From Thermoplasmata archaeon (GTDB taxonomy: Archaea; Thermoplasmatota; Thermoplasmata; Thermoplasmatales; GCA-001856825), in NCBI GenBank assembly GCA_021831005.1, contig JAKBNO010000022.1:1-34015 (forward strand): DNA of 34,015 nt. The letters are read 5' to 3'. Positions 7,877 through 15,860 of the stretch are shown in pieces (within the stretch, counting starts at the first letter, position 1; each line of letters begins with the position of its first letter). The translations under genes were made by a program, and so were the position numbers. The notes below the pieces were generated by a model. That model made no database searches and had not been told where the DNA came from. It worked only from the letters and a program-made list of their open reading frames with translations.

Positions 7877-8239
7877 ATGAATACAAACTGGATATACTTG
7901 CCAGTTCAATACTTGAAAAACAGTTTTAAGAAGATCGATGACAGAACAATAGAGTTCAAAATCAAGAATATGGAAGGATCTGCAAGAGTGAACATTTCGC
8001 CATCCATCTACCTGGATGGTGACGACATCTCTGCTGGAAGCACTGTGAGCACTAAAGAAGGGGAATTTGAAGCTGTAAAAAAGAACATGGACCTGGACAT
8101 TTTGCTGGGTGAATCTATCGCTATGAGATCGGTCTTAGAAAAGCCTCTCAATCTGGGAAGTCATAAAATCAAGGTAATCATCGGAGTTAACTTTCCGCTC
8201 TGGACTACATTTGAGTTAGAATTCAAGGTGAAGGCATAA
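7877..8239 (+). CDS. Small beta-rich protein resembling the DUF6379 / C-glycoside deglycosidase beta-subunit family
   Basis: This 120-aa soluble protein has no signal peptide or membrane segment. Its pattern of alternating hydrophobic strands, a central YLDGDDIS turn, an ILLGESI strand and the closing KPLNLGSHKIKV segment resemble the small DUF6379 proteins, of which some are beta subunits of C-glycoside deglycosidases. This is recognition by pattern, not by a search, and could be wrong. In that family the beta subunit works with a sugar-isomerase-like alpha subunit, and none is seen here. Instead a GH4 enzyme is encoded convergently with only 3 bp between the two stop codons. A role in glycoside breakdown is suggested by the context only. 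Confidence 0.5.
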   Translation: MNTNWIYLPVQYLKNSFKKIDDRTIEFKIKNMEGSARVNISPSIYLDGDDISAGSTVSTKEGEFEAVKKNMDLDILLGESIAMRSVLEKPLNLGSHKIKVIIGVNFPLWTTFELEFKVKA

Positions 8240-8242
8240 CGA

Positions 8243-9616
8243 TTAATTGAAGTGTTTGGCCATCTCCCTGTTCTCCTTTAGGCCCAATAATTCTTCAACA
8301 ACTCTTTCCGCCTGTTTGTTAGTCCTGGTGCGCGGATCTGCCATCAACCATTCTAAGAGTATCTCCTTTCCGCCGTCCGTGAAGGCTTCAAGTGCCCACT
8401 CCATTCTCTGGATTCTCGGAAGAATCGAAAAGTTCATCACTTTCTTTGGAAGTTTTCTACCTCCGACTCTATGGATCCCCTTTCCATCAATTACTGAAGG
8501 AGTCTCAACTGCAACATTATCTCGGATTCCATCAAAAATTCCGTTATTGATAACGTTGACTTGATAGTTACCTCTCACATCGTTTGCCAAAGCGTTTAGT
8601 ATTGGAACCACAGGTTCGTCGCTGATTCCAGATGGAAATAGATTTGAAAGAGATTCTTTTGTGTTTTCGAGAGCGTTGTTTATTGCGGACATATTCCTCT
8701 TCTCACTATCCAGGTAGAATTTCCAACCTATTGCAGAATCGAACCCACCGAGAGCTCCATACCATCGGACCTTTGTTCTGTGATTTCTATGATACTTCCA
8801 AGATCCGCTTCGGACGGTGTCTCCAATCGGAACTAGCCCAAATTCATTGTACATATCCACCATCGCTGGAGACATCTGAACACTCAGTGGGTTTGACCTA
8901 GTTGTAGTCAGCCACCCTTTGTAAAACGAATGGTATTCCTTGTCGACCCATTCTCGAAGGATAGGGTAAGCATCTTCTTGACGATTCTTGAACTTGGTCA
9001 TCCAAATTGTGTGATTGAGACCCATCGACTCAACTTCCATCTCCCTCTCTTTGAGTCCGATTGAACCTACGATATCCCTATACTCCTTGTGACCGTGGCA
9101 CACTCCCACCAACTTTATCTTGAACAATCGTCCGATCAACGTCGTGAGTTCAAACACCGGATTTGAAAGTTGAAGTAGCCAAGATTCCGGGCTCAACTCT
9201 TCGACATCTTCTGCAATGTCCGTTGCAAGCTTGAGTTGGTAGTATCCCCAGATGGTATGGTAGTCAGAGACCATGTTCCACTCTACGCTATTTATCCCCC
9301 TAAAATATCCATTTTTCTCAGAGATTGCCCTCATCTTTTCATAGTACTGGTGTCCTCCAGCCATTGCCGTATTTATTACGAAGTCCGAATCTTTGATGGC
9401 TTCTCTCCTGTTCTTAGTCTTGAGAACCGTCATATCAAATTTTACCTCAGCAGAATATCTCTTCGCCAGCCTGTATACTGAGTTGAGGCGATCCTCATCT
9501 ATGTCCATCAGAGAGATGGTGCTTCCCTTCATTTCTGGAGTCGAGCAGAGATCGTGTATTATAGTAGAACTCCAGAACAAACTTCCTGCTCCTAGTATTG
9601 CAATCTTCAAAGGCAC
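8243..9616 (-). CDS. GH4 NAD+/Mn2+-dependent glycosidase (AglA-like alpha-glucosidase)
   Basis: This 457-aa glycoside hydrolase of family 4 matches, across its length, the kind of sequence found in Thermotoga maritima AglA. GH4 enzymes oxidise the sugar at C3 with bound NAD+, eliminate the aglycone and then re-reduce. The Rossmann start IAILGAGS is at residues 6-13. VINTAMAGGHQYYEKM, MVSDYH with Asp118, LSNPVFE, Cys173 in VGVCHGH and His202 in GLNH give the substrate and Mn2+ sites, in register with the AglA residues D119, C174 and H203 as I recall them. MSPAMVDMYNEFGLVPIGDT is also typical. The start is GTG at 9616, with a TATA-like box (9643-9654) about 27 nt before it. Exact specificity (glucoside, galacturonide or other) is open. 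Confidence 0.85.
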   Translation of the reverse strand: MPLKIAILGAGSLFWSSTIIHDLCSTPEMKGSTISLMDIDEDRLNSVYRLAKRYSAEVKFDMTVLKTKNRREAIKDSDFVINTAMAGGHQYYEKMRAISEKNGYFRGINSVEWNMVSDYHTIWGYYQLKLATDIAEDVEELSPESWLLQLSNPVFELTTLIGRLFKIKLVGVCHGHKEYRDIVGSIGLKEREMEVESMGLNHTIWMTKFKNRQEDAYPILREWVDKEYHSFYKGWLTTTRSNPLSVQMSPAMVDMYNEFGLVPIGDTVRSGSWKYHRNHRTKVRWYGALGGFDSAIGWKFYLDSEKRNMSAINNALENTKESLSNLFPSGISDEPVVPILNALANDVRGNYQVNVINNGIFDGIRDNVAVETPSVIDGKGIHRVGGRKLPKKVMNFSILPRIQRMEWALEAFTDGGKEILLEWLMADPRTRTNKQAERVVEELLGLKENREMAKHFN

Positions 9617-9779
9617 AGTGGGTCACTCACGTCAATCATCACCAATAAAATAATAAAGGCTTCGAGAACCGCAAGTTAGTTCAACATCATAATGGAAATT
9701 CATCTAAGTCTTCCCTATCTCACTAGGTCTCGCTTCAATAAACAAGACGTTAAATTTGGGGAAGAGATGGCTCTTTGTA
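9617..9779. promoter_or_regulatory. Divergent promoters of GH4 and PHP genes
   Basis: TTATTTTATTGG on the minus strand (9643-9654) serves the GH4 gene, and TTAAATTT (9750-9757) lies 26 nt before the PHP start at 9780. Both spacings fit leaderless transcripts. The 163-bp region between them holds no other gene that I can support. Confidence 0.5.
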
Positions 9780-10694
9780 ATGGAAAACGACATCGTTTAT
9801 TTTCAGGCTCACACTCATTCAAAATACTCTGTAAACAGACTGAGCGGAGAGGGGGTTTTCCACAAGTTAACGTGGCCCATTGAACGTTTCATCCTGAGAG
9901 CAATAATGAAGAGTCCAAAAGGGCTCTTGAAGTTGGCCCACAAGAAAGGAGTTAGTTATGTGGCTGTCACCGACCACAATCGTGTACCAGCGATAGACGA
10001 AGGAAGAGATTATTTGATTACCGGGGAGGAGTGGGGTCAAAGAAAGGGTCATTCAAATCTTATCGACCTCGTCGTATCTGTTTCTCCAGAATGTGGTTAT
10101 TTTGAAGGGATCGAACCAGAAAGTCCAAAAGACTTCCAGAATGCTGCAGTAGAGACCACCAGACAGGGAGGTTTTGTTTCAATCAACCATCCCTTCAAGA
10201 AAGATGCATGGCTATGGGAGGAGGAAAGTTACACCCTCGCCAACGCTGTCGAAATATGGAATGGAAAATGGTGTGAAGAGAACCAGAAAGCACTTGATTT
10301 GTGGCAGAAATTGCTGGTCCGTGGGTCTAAGATATGGTGCATGGCGGGGAACGATTTTCACGTCAATCGCATCTTCAACATAGATTTCCAGGTACTTGCT
10401 TTCACCAATACAGATTCAAAGCAGTCTCTGATCTTAAAGCTAAAAAATGGGGATTTCTCGATCACAAGAGATACAGGAACCCCCATCGTCTTTCTCCGCA
10501 AAGATCTGAGTTATCTGATCGAAAAATATCGAGAACCAATAGAGCTGAGGGTGGTTTTCCCAAGTCACACCGAAAAAAGACAAACTCCTTCGAAAACAGG
10601 AGTAATAGAAAGGAAAGAGCATCAGAATTTCGTGAGATTAGAACTATGGGAAGAAAATACCCCTCTCAGTTTTTCTAATCCCGTTTTCCTTTGA
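9780..10694 (+). CDS. PHP-domain metallohydrolase (CehA/McbA-like)
   Basis: This 304-aa protein has the PHP fold, whose members are metal-dependent phosphoesterases and esterases. Metal-ligand motifs appear in order: AHTHSKYS at residues 10-17, VTDHN, GEEWGQRKGH, INHPF and AGNDFH near the end of the domain. A WNGKWCEENQKALDLW stretch before AGNDFH is typical of CehA/McbA-type PHP hydrolases. ATG 9780 is chosen because TTAAATTT lies 26 nt upstream and the first metal motif follows at once; an upstream TTG (9756) would overlap the TATA box. The 3' end overlaps the converging GH125-like gene by 51 nt. Its substrate is unknown. In this setting it could remove a phosphate or acyl group from a glycan fragment (inference). 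Confidence 0.75.
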   Translation: MENDIVYFQAHTHSKYSVNRLSGEGVFHKLTWPIERFILRAIMKSPKGLLKLAHKKGVSYVAVTDHNRVPAIDEGRDYLITGEEWGQRKGHSNLIDLVVSVSPECGYFEGIEPESPKDFQNAAVETTRQGGFVSINHPFKKDAWLWEEESYTLANAVEIWNGKWCEENQKALDLWQKLLVRGSKIWCMAGNDFHVNRIFNIDFQVLAFTNTDSKQSLILKLKNGDFSITRDTGTPIVFLRKDLSYLIEKYREPIELRVVFPSHTEKRQTPSKTGVIERKEHQNFVRLELWEENTPLSFSNPVFL

Positions 10695-12263
10695 TCCGTA
10701 CAGCAGTGCCTGGACGAGAAAAGCCGATGAGCCTGGGAAGTGAATGCCAGTGAGGCATCTTCCGGTTTCACGATCTATCGTTTCACAGCTGAGCCCGTCA
10801 TCCATGGACAGGTTCTCCAGCACAGATCCATCTCCAATTCCCGATAACACTTGGGTGGCATAAGAGTGAATCCATGGCTGATTGACGTGCCTGTTTCCAA
10901 ATCCGCCAAATTTCCCTTCTATTTTGAACTCATTCTTGTCAGATTTGATCCATTCCACTGTGTTCTTGAATACTCTGGACTCTTTATCAATAAATCCAAG
11001 GTACGGAAAGAGGAGAAGGGAACCGGTGGGATCATCATAGAACTCGTAGTGACCGTTCAGGTCAGAGGAATAAGAAAACATGTCGTCCTTGACCAACGCT
11101 TTCATGATGTCTTCTTTAATCTTTTCAGAGTACTCCAGGTAGGTTCGATCCAGTAAGACATCCTTGACTCTCAAGGCATACGTGCGCATCGAGTACCAGA
11201 GGGCAACGTTGTCAAAAGTAACGTAGGGGTATGTAGTGGGGTCATCCGAACTGTTCAAATCCGTGCTAAATAAATTGTACTCTTCGCTCTTCCGGGAAAT
11301 GAGTATGTCCATCAGTTGGCTAGTTCTTGTAACAGTATCTTCAGGAGTTAGTACGTTGTGAACTATTGCTCTTTCAAGTGCAAGAAAATAGTATGACAGC
11401 TGATCGGATTCGAACCCGTCGTACAATATGCGCCCATCCATATAAAGAGAATGAATTCCTCTATGCTTCCAATACTTTGTAAACAGCAAAGAAAGAAGAA
11501 CCCTTGCCCTTTCTGGATCGTATCGTTCTATCACCGGAAAGGTCCAGAATATGAAATCTCTAGCCCAAAATCCACTAGATACATAGTACTTCGGACTCTT
11601 CGAAGCAATAATGCAATCATCTTCATTGTCTATGAATTTCGAGTTCGAGTTGAAGATCGACATAAGAATGTTGTCTCTCACAACCTTATTGTCGACTTCC
11701 TCGAATCGGCTCATATAGTTGTCTGTCTCAATCTCTAGATTACTTTCTCCGATCCTTGAGAGATGAACTACATTCAGAACCGCTCTATCGGGAGTGTCCC
11801 CAATACCCACAAAGCACCCGCTATCCCCCTGTCTGAATGCAATAGATGGAAGGCGATCCCCTATAGAGACATAATAGGCGGGAGTTTCAGACCAGTTAGT
11901 CTTTTTGCTCCTGACTCTACTAGGGATCTCCCAGAATATCTTGGAATAGGCACTCACGATGAGTTTATTGCGTATCTTGATTCCAAGGTAAAAACCTGGC
12001 TTGTCGGGGGGAACCACTATCTTTATCCCTACCTCTCCAGAGATCTTCTCCAGCCATCCAGAACCACGGAAGTCATCTTCCGAGACGAGCCCACGCACTC
12101 TGAAACAGACCAGCGTCGATCCGCTGCTGACGGGGAAACAGACCTCCAGAACGTCTTCTTTTATGATAATTGAAAGGTAATAGTTAGCACCTAACCTGTA
12201 ATTCTGCTTGACAACTCTGTCGGGCGAAGTTATTAACTTCTTATTGGCAAAGTCATAATTCAA
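10644..12263 (-). CDS. Six-hairpin glycosidase, GH125-like (putative exo-alpha-mannosidase)
   Basis: This 539-aa protein has an N-terminal beta-rich part (about 1-190) and an alpha/alpha toroid catalytic part. FWARDFIFW at 232-240 matches the WxRD entry motif of six-hairpin enzymes. DDPTGSLLLFPYLGF at 410-424 and the GGFGNRHVNQPWI block at 453-465 line up with the MDDANxPSLLxLPYLG and GIGSPHTxxxxIW blocks of GH125 exo-alpha-1,6-mannosidases. A final Gly/Glu-rich block (residues 490-520) sits where GH125 has its catalytic Glu region. The similarity is distant, so GH15- or GH63-like activities remain possible. No signal peptide is visible, so it probably works inside the cell on imported oligosaccharides. 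It starts at TTG 12263, overlaps the nitrilase-like gene by 11 nt and is the last gene of a four-gene operon. Confidence 0.6.
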   Translation of the reverse strand: MNYDFANKKLITSPDRVVKQNYRLGANYYLSIIIKEDVLEVCFPVSSGSTLVCFRVRGLVSEDDFRGSGWLEKISGEVGIKIVVPPDKPGFYLGIKIRNKLIVSAYSKIFWEIPSRVRSKKTNWSETPAYYVSIGDRLPSIAFRQGDSGCFVGIGDTPDRAVLNVVHLSRIGESNLEIETDNYMSRFEEVDNKVVRDNILMSIFNSNSKFIDNEDDCIIASKSPKYYVSSGFWARDFIFWTFPVIERYDPERARVLLSLLFTKYWKHRGIHSLYMDGRILYDGFESDQLSYYFLALERAIVHNVLTPEDTVTRTSQLMDILISRKSEEYNLFSTDLNSSDDPTTYPYVTFDNVALWYSMRTYALRVKDVLLDRTYLEYSEKIKEDIMKALVKDDMFSYSSDLNGHYEFYDDPTGSLLLFPYLGFIDKESRVFKNTVEWIKSDKNEFKIEGKFGGFGNRHVNQPWIHSYATQVLSGIGDGSVLENLSMDDGLSCETIDRETGRCLTGIHFPGSSAFLVQALLYGSKENGIRKTERGIFFP

Positions 12264-13287
12264 TTTCTACAGTCCCCTCCCCATAGTCCAATGATTTATT
12301 GGATACGGTATCTCTGTCAACATATTCATTCAAGCCGTATCCCGGAATGCCAGTTAACGAATGAAAACCCGTAACCGGCAGATTTCCAATATAGCTCATC
12401 CTAGTGTCTCCAACTTCTGCCTTCTTTGTTATGCTGGATTGTCCTTCAAATCTAATGTCAAGCAAATTCCCTACCATCATGGGATTGATAACGTTCTTGA
12501 TCCTTTCCATTCTTTGAGTAATGTGATACGCAGAGTCCATCCATTCTTCAGGTTGCCATCTGCCGTTACTGAGGAAGGAATTCCACTTTCCAGGATTGGC
12601 ATCTGGCTGTATAATCAGATCCGCATCTTCCAGCTTTGACAAGTACATGGGTTCAAAAGCATCCAAACTGATTGCTATGCCGATCTTCTTCTTATCAAGC
12701 TTGAAAGGGGACACGGTTGAGATGTCTCCGCCAGATATCCCGAGATCTGATTCCATGGTGGTTGGAAAAACCTTGTCTTGTCTGAACAAAGGTTCGCCAG
12801 AGGTGCCGAACACAAATGCGGTGTTGCAAACTCTCGCTACAGAGAATTCCCAGTTTTCACCCTTCTTTTCGAACCTAGGCATATTGTTGCACGCAAGAGT
12901 GTGAACAGAGTATTCTTTGGAAAGAGAACTAAAAAAATTATAGAATTTTCGAACAAAGAGATCCGTGAGGGAAAGAAAGATGGCAGTTGTAAAATTCTGA
13001 ATATCGTTTTCCTTTGCAATTGAATCGATCTTCCTTTGGTCTTTGGAATAAAGTACCTGTATTGCTTCGAGCGAGGACTGTGCTTTCATTCCCGCAAAGG
13101 CAGTTAGCAGTCCGATATCCTCGGGGAACACTATAAAGTCGCCGGGATTGGTATCTTTATAAAACTTTTCAACGTGAGAGGGAAACCCACTCCCGAAATC
13201 ATCGACCTCAATTTTGAATTGAACCCCGATAAATCTCACGAATGTTGTATTGTCAGGAAACTTAAAAACTTTCTTTGAGTCTACCAA
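12253..13287 (-). CDS. Nitrilase-superfamily protein with catalytic Cys replaced by Ser
   Basis: This 344-aa protein has the carbon-nitrogen hydrolase fold. Two of the three catalytic positions are kept: Glu56 in FPEDIG and Lys172 in RQDKVFPT. At the nucleophile position, where the family has I-C-x-D, the sequence reads IGIAISLDAF with Ser207 (codon AGT; a single base change from TGT). The following SKLEDADLIIQPDANP fits the strand after the nucleophile. The protein may therefore have lost amidase/nitrilase activity, act as a serine-based hydrolase, or serve as a binding or regulatory protein. It lies 9 nt after the SIS gene and overlaps the GH125-like gene, both on the minus strand. The start is TTG 13287; GTG 13239, nearer the usual family beginning, is an alternative. 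Membership in the superfamily is firm; function is not. Confidence 0.7.
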   Translation of the reverse strand: MVDSKKVFKFPDNTTFVRFIGVQFKIEVDDFGSGFPSHVEKFYKDTNPGDFIVFPEDIGLLTAFAGMKAQSSLEAIQVLYSKDQRKIDSIAKENDIQNFTTAIFLSLTDLFVRKFYNFFSSLSKEYSVHTLACNNMPRFEKKGENWEFSVARVCNTAFVFGTSGEPLFRQDKVFPTTMESDLGISGGDISTVSPFKLDKKKIGIAISLDAFEPMYLSKLEDADLIIQPDANPGKWNSFLSNGRWQPEEWMDSAYHITQRMERIKNVINPMMVGNLLDIRFEGQSSITKKAEVGDTRMSYIGNLPVTGFHSLTGIPGYGLNEYVDRDTVSNKSLDYGEGTVEIEL

Positions 13288-13296
13288 ATTTCTGTT

Positions 13297-14304
13297 TTAT
13301 TCTACTACCTTTGTAAGCTTTGAGGGTTTATCGGGGTTTAGGCCAAGAGAGATGGAGCTGTAATAGGCCAGAAATTGACCAAAAAGCAAGCTCAAAATGG
13401 ATTCGACCGTTTCGTTCTGGGTAGAAACATCATATTTCTCTGTCAAGAAGTTCTTCACATCCAATACTTTGCTACCGTAGGACAGCAGTTCCTCCGAGAT
13501 CTTACTATCGTTAGAGAACATGAAAACAGACCAATTACTGTCCAGTATCTGTTTTGGACCGTGGAGAAATTCCCTTACTGGGAAAGCATAGCTCACCGCA
13601 TTGCTGGTTTCCATCAATTTTAAAGATGCTTCAAGTGCGATCGGATACAACAACCCAGACCCAAGAAATACAGTATTTCTTGCAGATGTTTCAGCTATTC
13701 CTTGTATTGTCTTTTTACCGTCCACTATTGCCTTCGTTCCTCTCCTGATTTCTTCCAAAGTTACAGTAAATTCTTCATCGTGAGAGTTAAGAGATATTTT
13801 CAAAGAAGTCAGCAATTGCGAGAGATGTGATTTTGTTGCGGCAACTGACAGTTCACTTCCAACGTCTGTGTGTATAGTAAAATCTGTAATCTTTCCAAGT
13901 TTAGATTTACTGGCATTTGTGATACCGATGACAGTAGAACCTGCTCTCTTCAGCATTTCAGCGGAACGCAGAGCATCGATGCTGTTTCCAGACTGACTGA
14001 AAACAATGGAAGAAGTTCCAGACTGCTTGACAGATAGCGACTTCTCGGCTTCGCTGGAAAATATGGGAATGCATGTCATTCCCTTCCTGTTCAGGAGCAC
14101 TGAGAGATAAATTGCTGCGTGATAACTGGTCCCATTTCCGATAGCATAAATTACCCTCGATCTGTCAAGGATGTTGTGAACACGCTCTAAATCTGCAAAT
14201 TCCTTGGTTTTGAAATCTTCTACTATTGCTGGTTCTGACTCAATTTCCTCCAGCATCGAATGCATGCTACCTGAATTGGCTTCTTCATATATCTCTTTGT
14301 TCAA
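13297..14304 (-). CDS. SIS-domain sugar isomerase/deaminase (GlmD/GlmS-C-like)
   Basis: This 335-aa protein consists of two SIS domains, like the isomerase half of GlmS without the glutaminase part. GNGTSYHAA at about 56-64, FSQSGNSIDAL at about 102-112, ELSVAATKSHLSQL, FLHGPKQILD and the ending LGLNPDKPSKLTKVV are the classical sugar-phosphate and isomerase motifs. Free-standing proteins of this shape include the archaeal glucosamine-6-phosphate deaminase GlmD of Thermococcales (family knowledge), which releases ammonia and fructose 6-phosphate. Position 9 nt after a GH1 gene and near a deacetylase supports amino-sugar breakdown (inference). The start is TTG 14304; ATG codons at 14265 and 14256 are alternatives. 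FrlB/AgaS-like roles are less likely but possible. Confidence 0.75.
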   Translation of the reverse strand: MNKEIYEEANSGSMHSMLEEIESEPAIVEDFKTKEFADLERVHNILDRSRVIYAIGNGTSYHAAIYLSVLLNRKGMTCIPIFSSEAEKSLSVKQSGTSSIVFSQSGNSIDALRSAEMLKRAGSTVIGITNASKSKLGKITDFTIHTDVGSELSVAATKSHLSQLLTSLKISLNSHDEEFTVTLEEIRRGTKAIVDGKKTIQGIAETSARNTVFLGSGLLYPIALEASLKLMETSNAVSYAFPVREFLHGPKQILDSNWSVFMFSNDSKISEELLSYGSKVLDVKNFLTEKYDVSTQNETVESILSLLFGQFLAYYSSISLGLNPDKPSKLTKVVE

Positions 14305-14313
14305 TGATTGTGG

Positions 14314-15744
14314 CTAAGGCAATGGTAGTCCTTTGCAAATTTTTTCATAAATGTCTGCGGAATTTCGCTTGATTCTTTCCTTGGTTTTGTAATCAACGGA
14401 ATACAGGCCGAACCTCATGGAATACCCGCTGGCCCACTCAAAGTTGTCGAATAAAGACCAGTGAAAATATCCCTTAATAGGTATACCTTCGGATGAAATT
14501 GATTGAGACAGAGAGGACAAGTGGTCGACTATGAATTTCCCCCTTTTGGCATCGGTCGCATCTGCTATTCCATTTTCCAAAATGTATATTGGTTTCCCGT
14601 ACCTTTCATAGATCCATTTCGAGACGTGTTTGATACCGTCAGGATAGATGTCCCATTTGAAATCTGAGCAGTCCTCGCAGGGAAGGATCTTCATTGGCAG
14701 TACTCCTGCGTACTTTTCTTCCTCAGAGTACTTCACCCTTAACCTTGTATAGTAGTCGATTCCAACGTAATCTGTTTGACCGAAGTCTGGAATCTTTTCG
14801 TCTGGATTGCCACTTAGACTATTATCAAATTCCCCTTTAATTGCAGCGTTGAGGACCCACTCATTATTCAGGTACCTTGCAGTGTTTGCAATCTCCGCAT
14901 CCCTCTTATCGCCACTTGCAGGTTCGAAGTAGGGAGGGGCGGTACCTATTCCTACCTCCCTCTTCGTATTCTTCTTTAGGATTTTGTAAGCTAGATTGTG
15001 AGCAAACGCAAGATTTCTCTCAACCTTGAACCCAAGAGGAATGTTATCTAGGCCGGGTGGAAATCCGGATGTTGTCCCAAAAACATATCCGTTTGTGGCG
15101 ATAACTTCTGGCTCGTTAATAGTCTCCCACCATTCTACCTTAGGGCCAATTGTCTTGGAAATGAAGTATGCATATTTTGCAAATTCTTCCACGGTCGTAG
15201 TATCCAGCCAGCCCTTGGCTTTGGCATTCTCGATGTCGTAATGACACATAACTGGTTGGTGCAGCCAAGTTGGTAGTGGCCAGTGATAAAGTGTCATAAA
15301 CACCTTGAGTCCAAGGGAATGTGCATAGGCAACCATTTTTGAGTATCGATCCATTGCTTCTTTGTCTGCATTCGACTGAAGTTGAGCAAACGTGTTACTG
15401 GACTCGGTGAAGGTTAAAGGTTCTCCCTTGGCATTCCTGGTGAATTCGGCATCCACTGAAAATGTGGGCTCCCTGAAAATTCTTGCCCATTCTATGCTCA
15501 TCCTAATCGCATTATTCCCAAGTGATCTTGCCCTCCTCATGTCCTCCTCGTATAGGTCCCAGAATCCATCTCCGTCTTGCGGCTTATCGCCCGATACCAG
15601 TCCATCCTTTATGATCTGTTCATTATTTGCCCATTCGTACCAATCCGTTTTCTCAAAATTGCTGTCCTTTGAACTTCCCATTTCTGTCTGAAAAGCTGAA
15701 ATTGCAGTTCCCCAAATGAATCCCTTCGGAAACTCGATCTCCAT
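14314..15744 (-). CDS. GH1 beta-glycosidase (LacS-like)
   Basis: This 476-aa family 1 glycoside hydrolase is similar to the Sulfolobus beta-glycosidase LacS. The acid/base Glu211 lies in TINEPEV and the nucleophile Glu390 in YILENGIADATD. FPKGFIWGTAISAFQTE at the start, NAIRMSIEWARIF, TLYHWPLPTWL and SLFDNFEWASGY near the end are the substrate-site motifs. No signal peptide is seen, so it is cytoplasmic. Possible substrates are beta-galactosides, -glucosides, -mannosides or glucosaminides. ATG 15744 is preferred: a TATA-like box (15765-15773) on the minus strand lies about 25 nt upstream, and TTG 15753 would add only three codons. It is the first gene of the operon with the SIS, nitrilase-like and GH125-like genes and diverges from the deacetylase gene. 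Confidence 0.9.
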   Translation of the reverse strand: MEIEFPKGFIWGTAISAFQTEMGSSKDSNFEKTDWYEWANNEQIIKDGLVSGDKPQDGDGFWDLYEEDMRRARSLGNNAIRMSIEWARIFREPTFSVDAEFTRNAKGEPLTFTESSNTFAQLQSNADKEAMDRYSKMVAYAHSLGLKVFMTLYHWPLPTWLHQPVMCHYDIENAKAKGWLDTTTVEEFAKYAYFISKTIGPKVEWWETINEPEVIATNGYVFGTTSGFPPGLDNIPLGFKVERNLAFAHNLAYKILKKNTKREVGIGTAPPYFEPASGDKRDAEIANTARYLNNEWVLNAAIKGEFDNSLSGNPDEKIPDFGQTDYVGIDYYTRLRVKYSEEEKYAGVLPMKILPCEDCSDFKWDIYPDGIKHVSKWIYERYGKPIYILENGIADATDAKRGKFIVDHLSSLSQSISSEGIPIKGYFHWSLFDNFEWASGYSMRFGLYSVDYKTKERIKRNSADIYEKICKGLPLP

Positions 15745-15860
15745 AACACCCAATGAATTCCCTCAATAAGAAATTGTCCAATAATATGAGACTGGCAAAT
15801 GAATTTTAGCGAATTAAAATCTAAAGAAGATTTAAATGTGGCATGAGATTCCTGTTCCAT
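15745..15860. promoter_or_regulatory. Divergent promoter region, GH1 operon / deacetylase operon
   Basis: TTATTGAG on the minus strand (15765-15773) serves the GH1 gene, and GATTTAAATG (15829-15838) is centred about 27 nt before ATG 15861 of the deacetylase. Between them the AT-rich repeat AATTTTA (15802-15808) / TAAAATC (15815-15821) is roughly palindromic and could bind a shared regulator. Confidence 0.45.
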
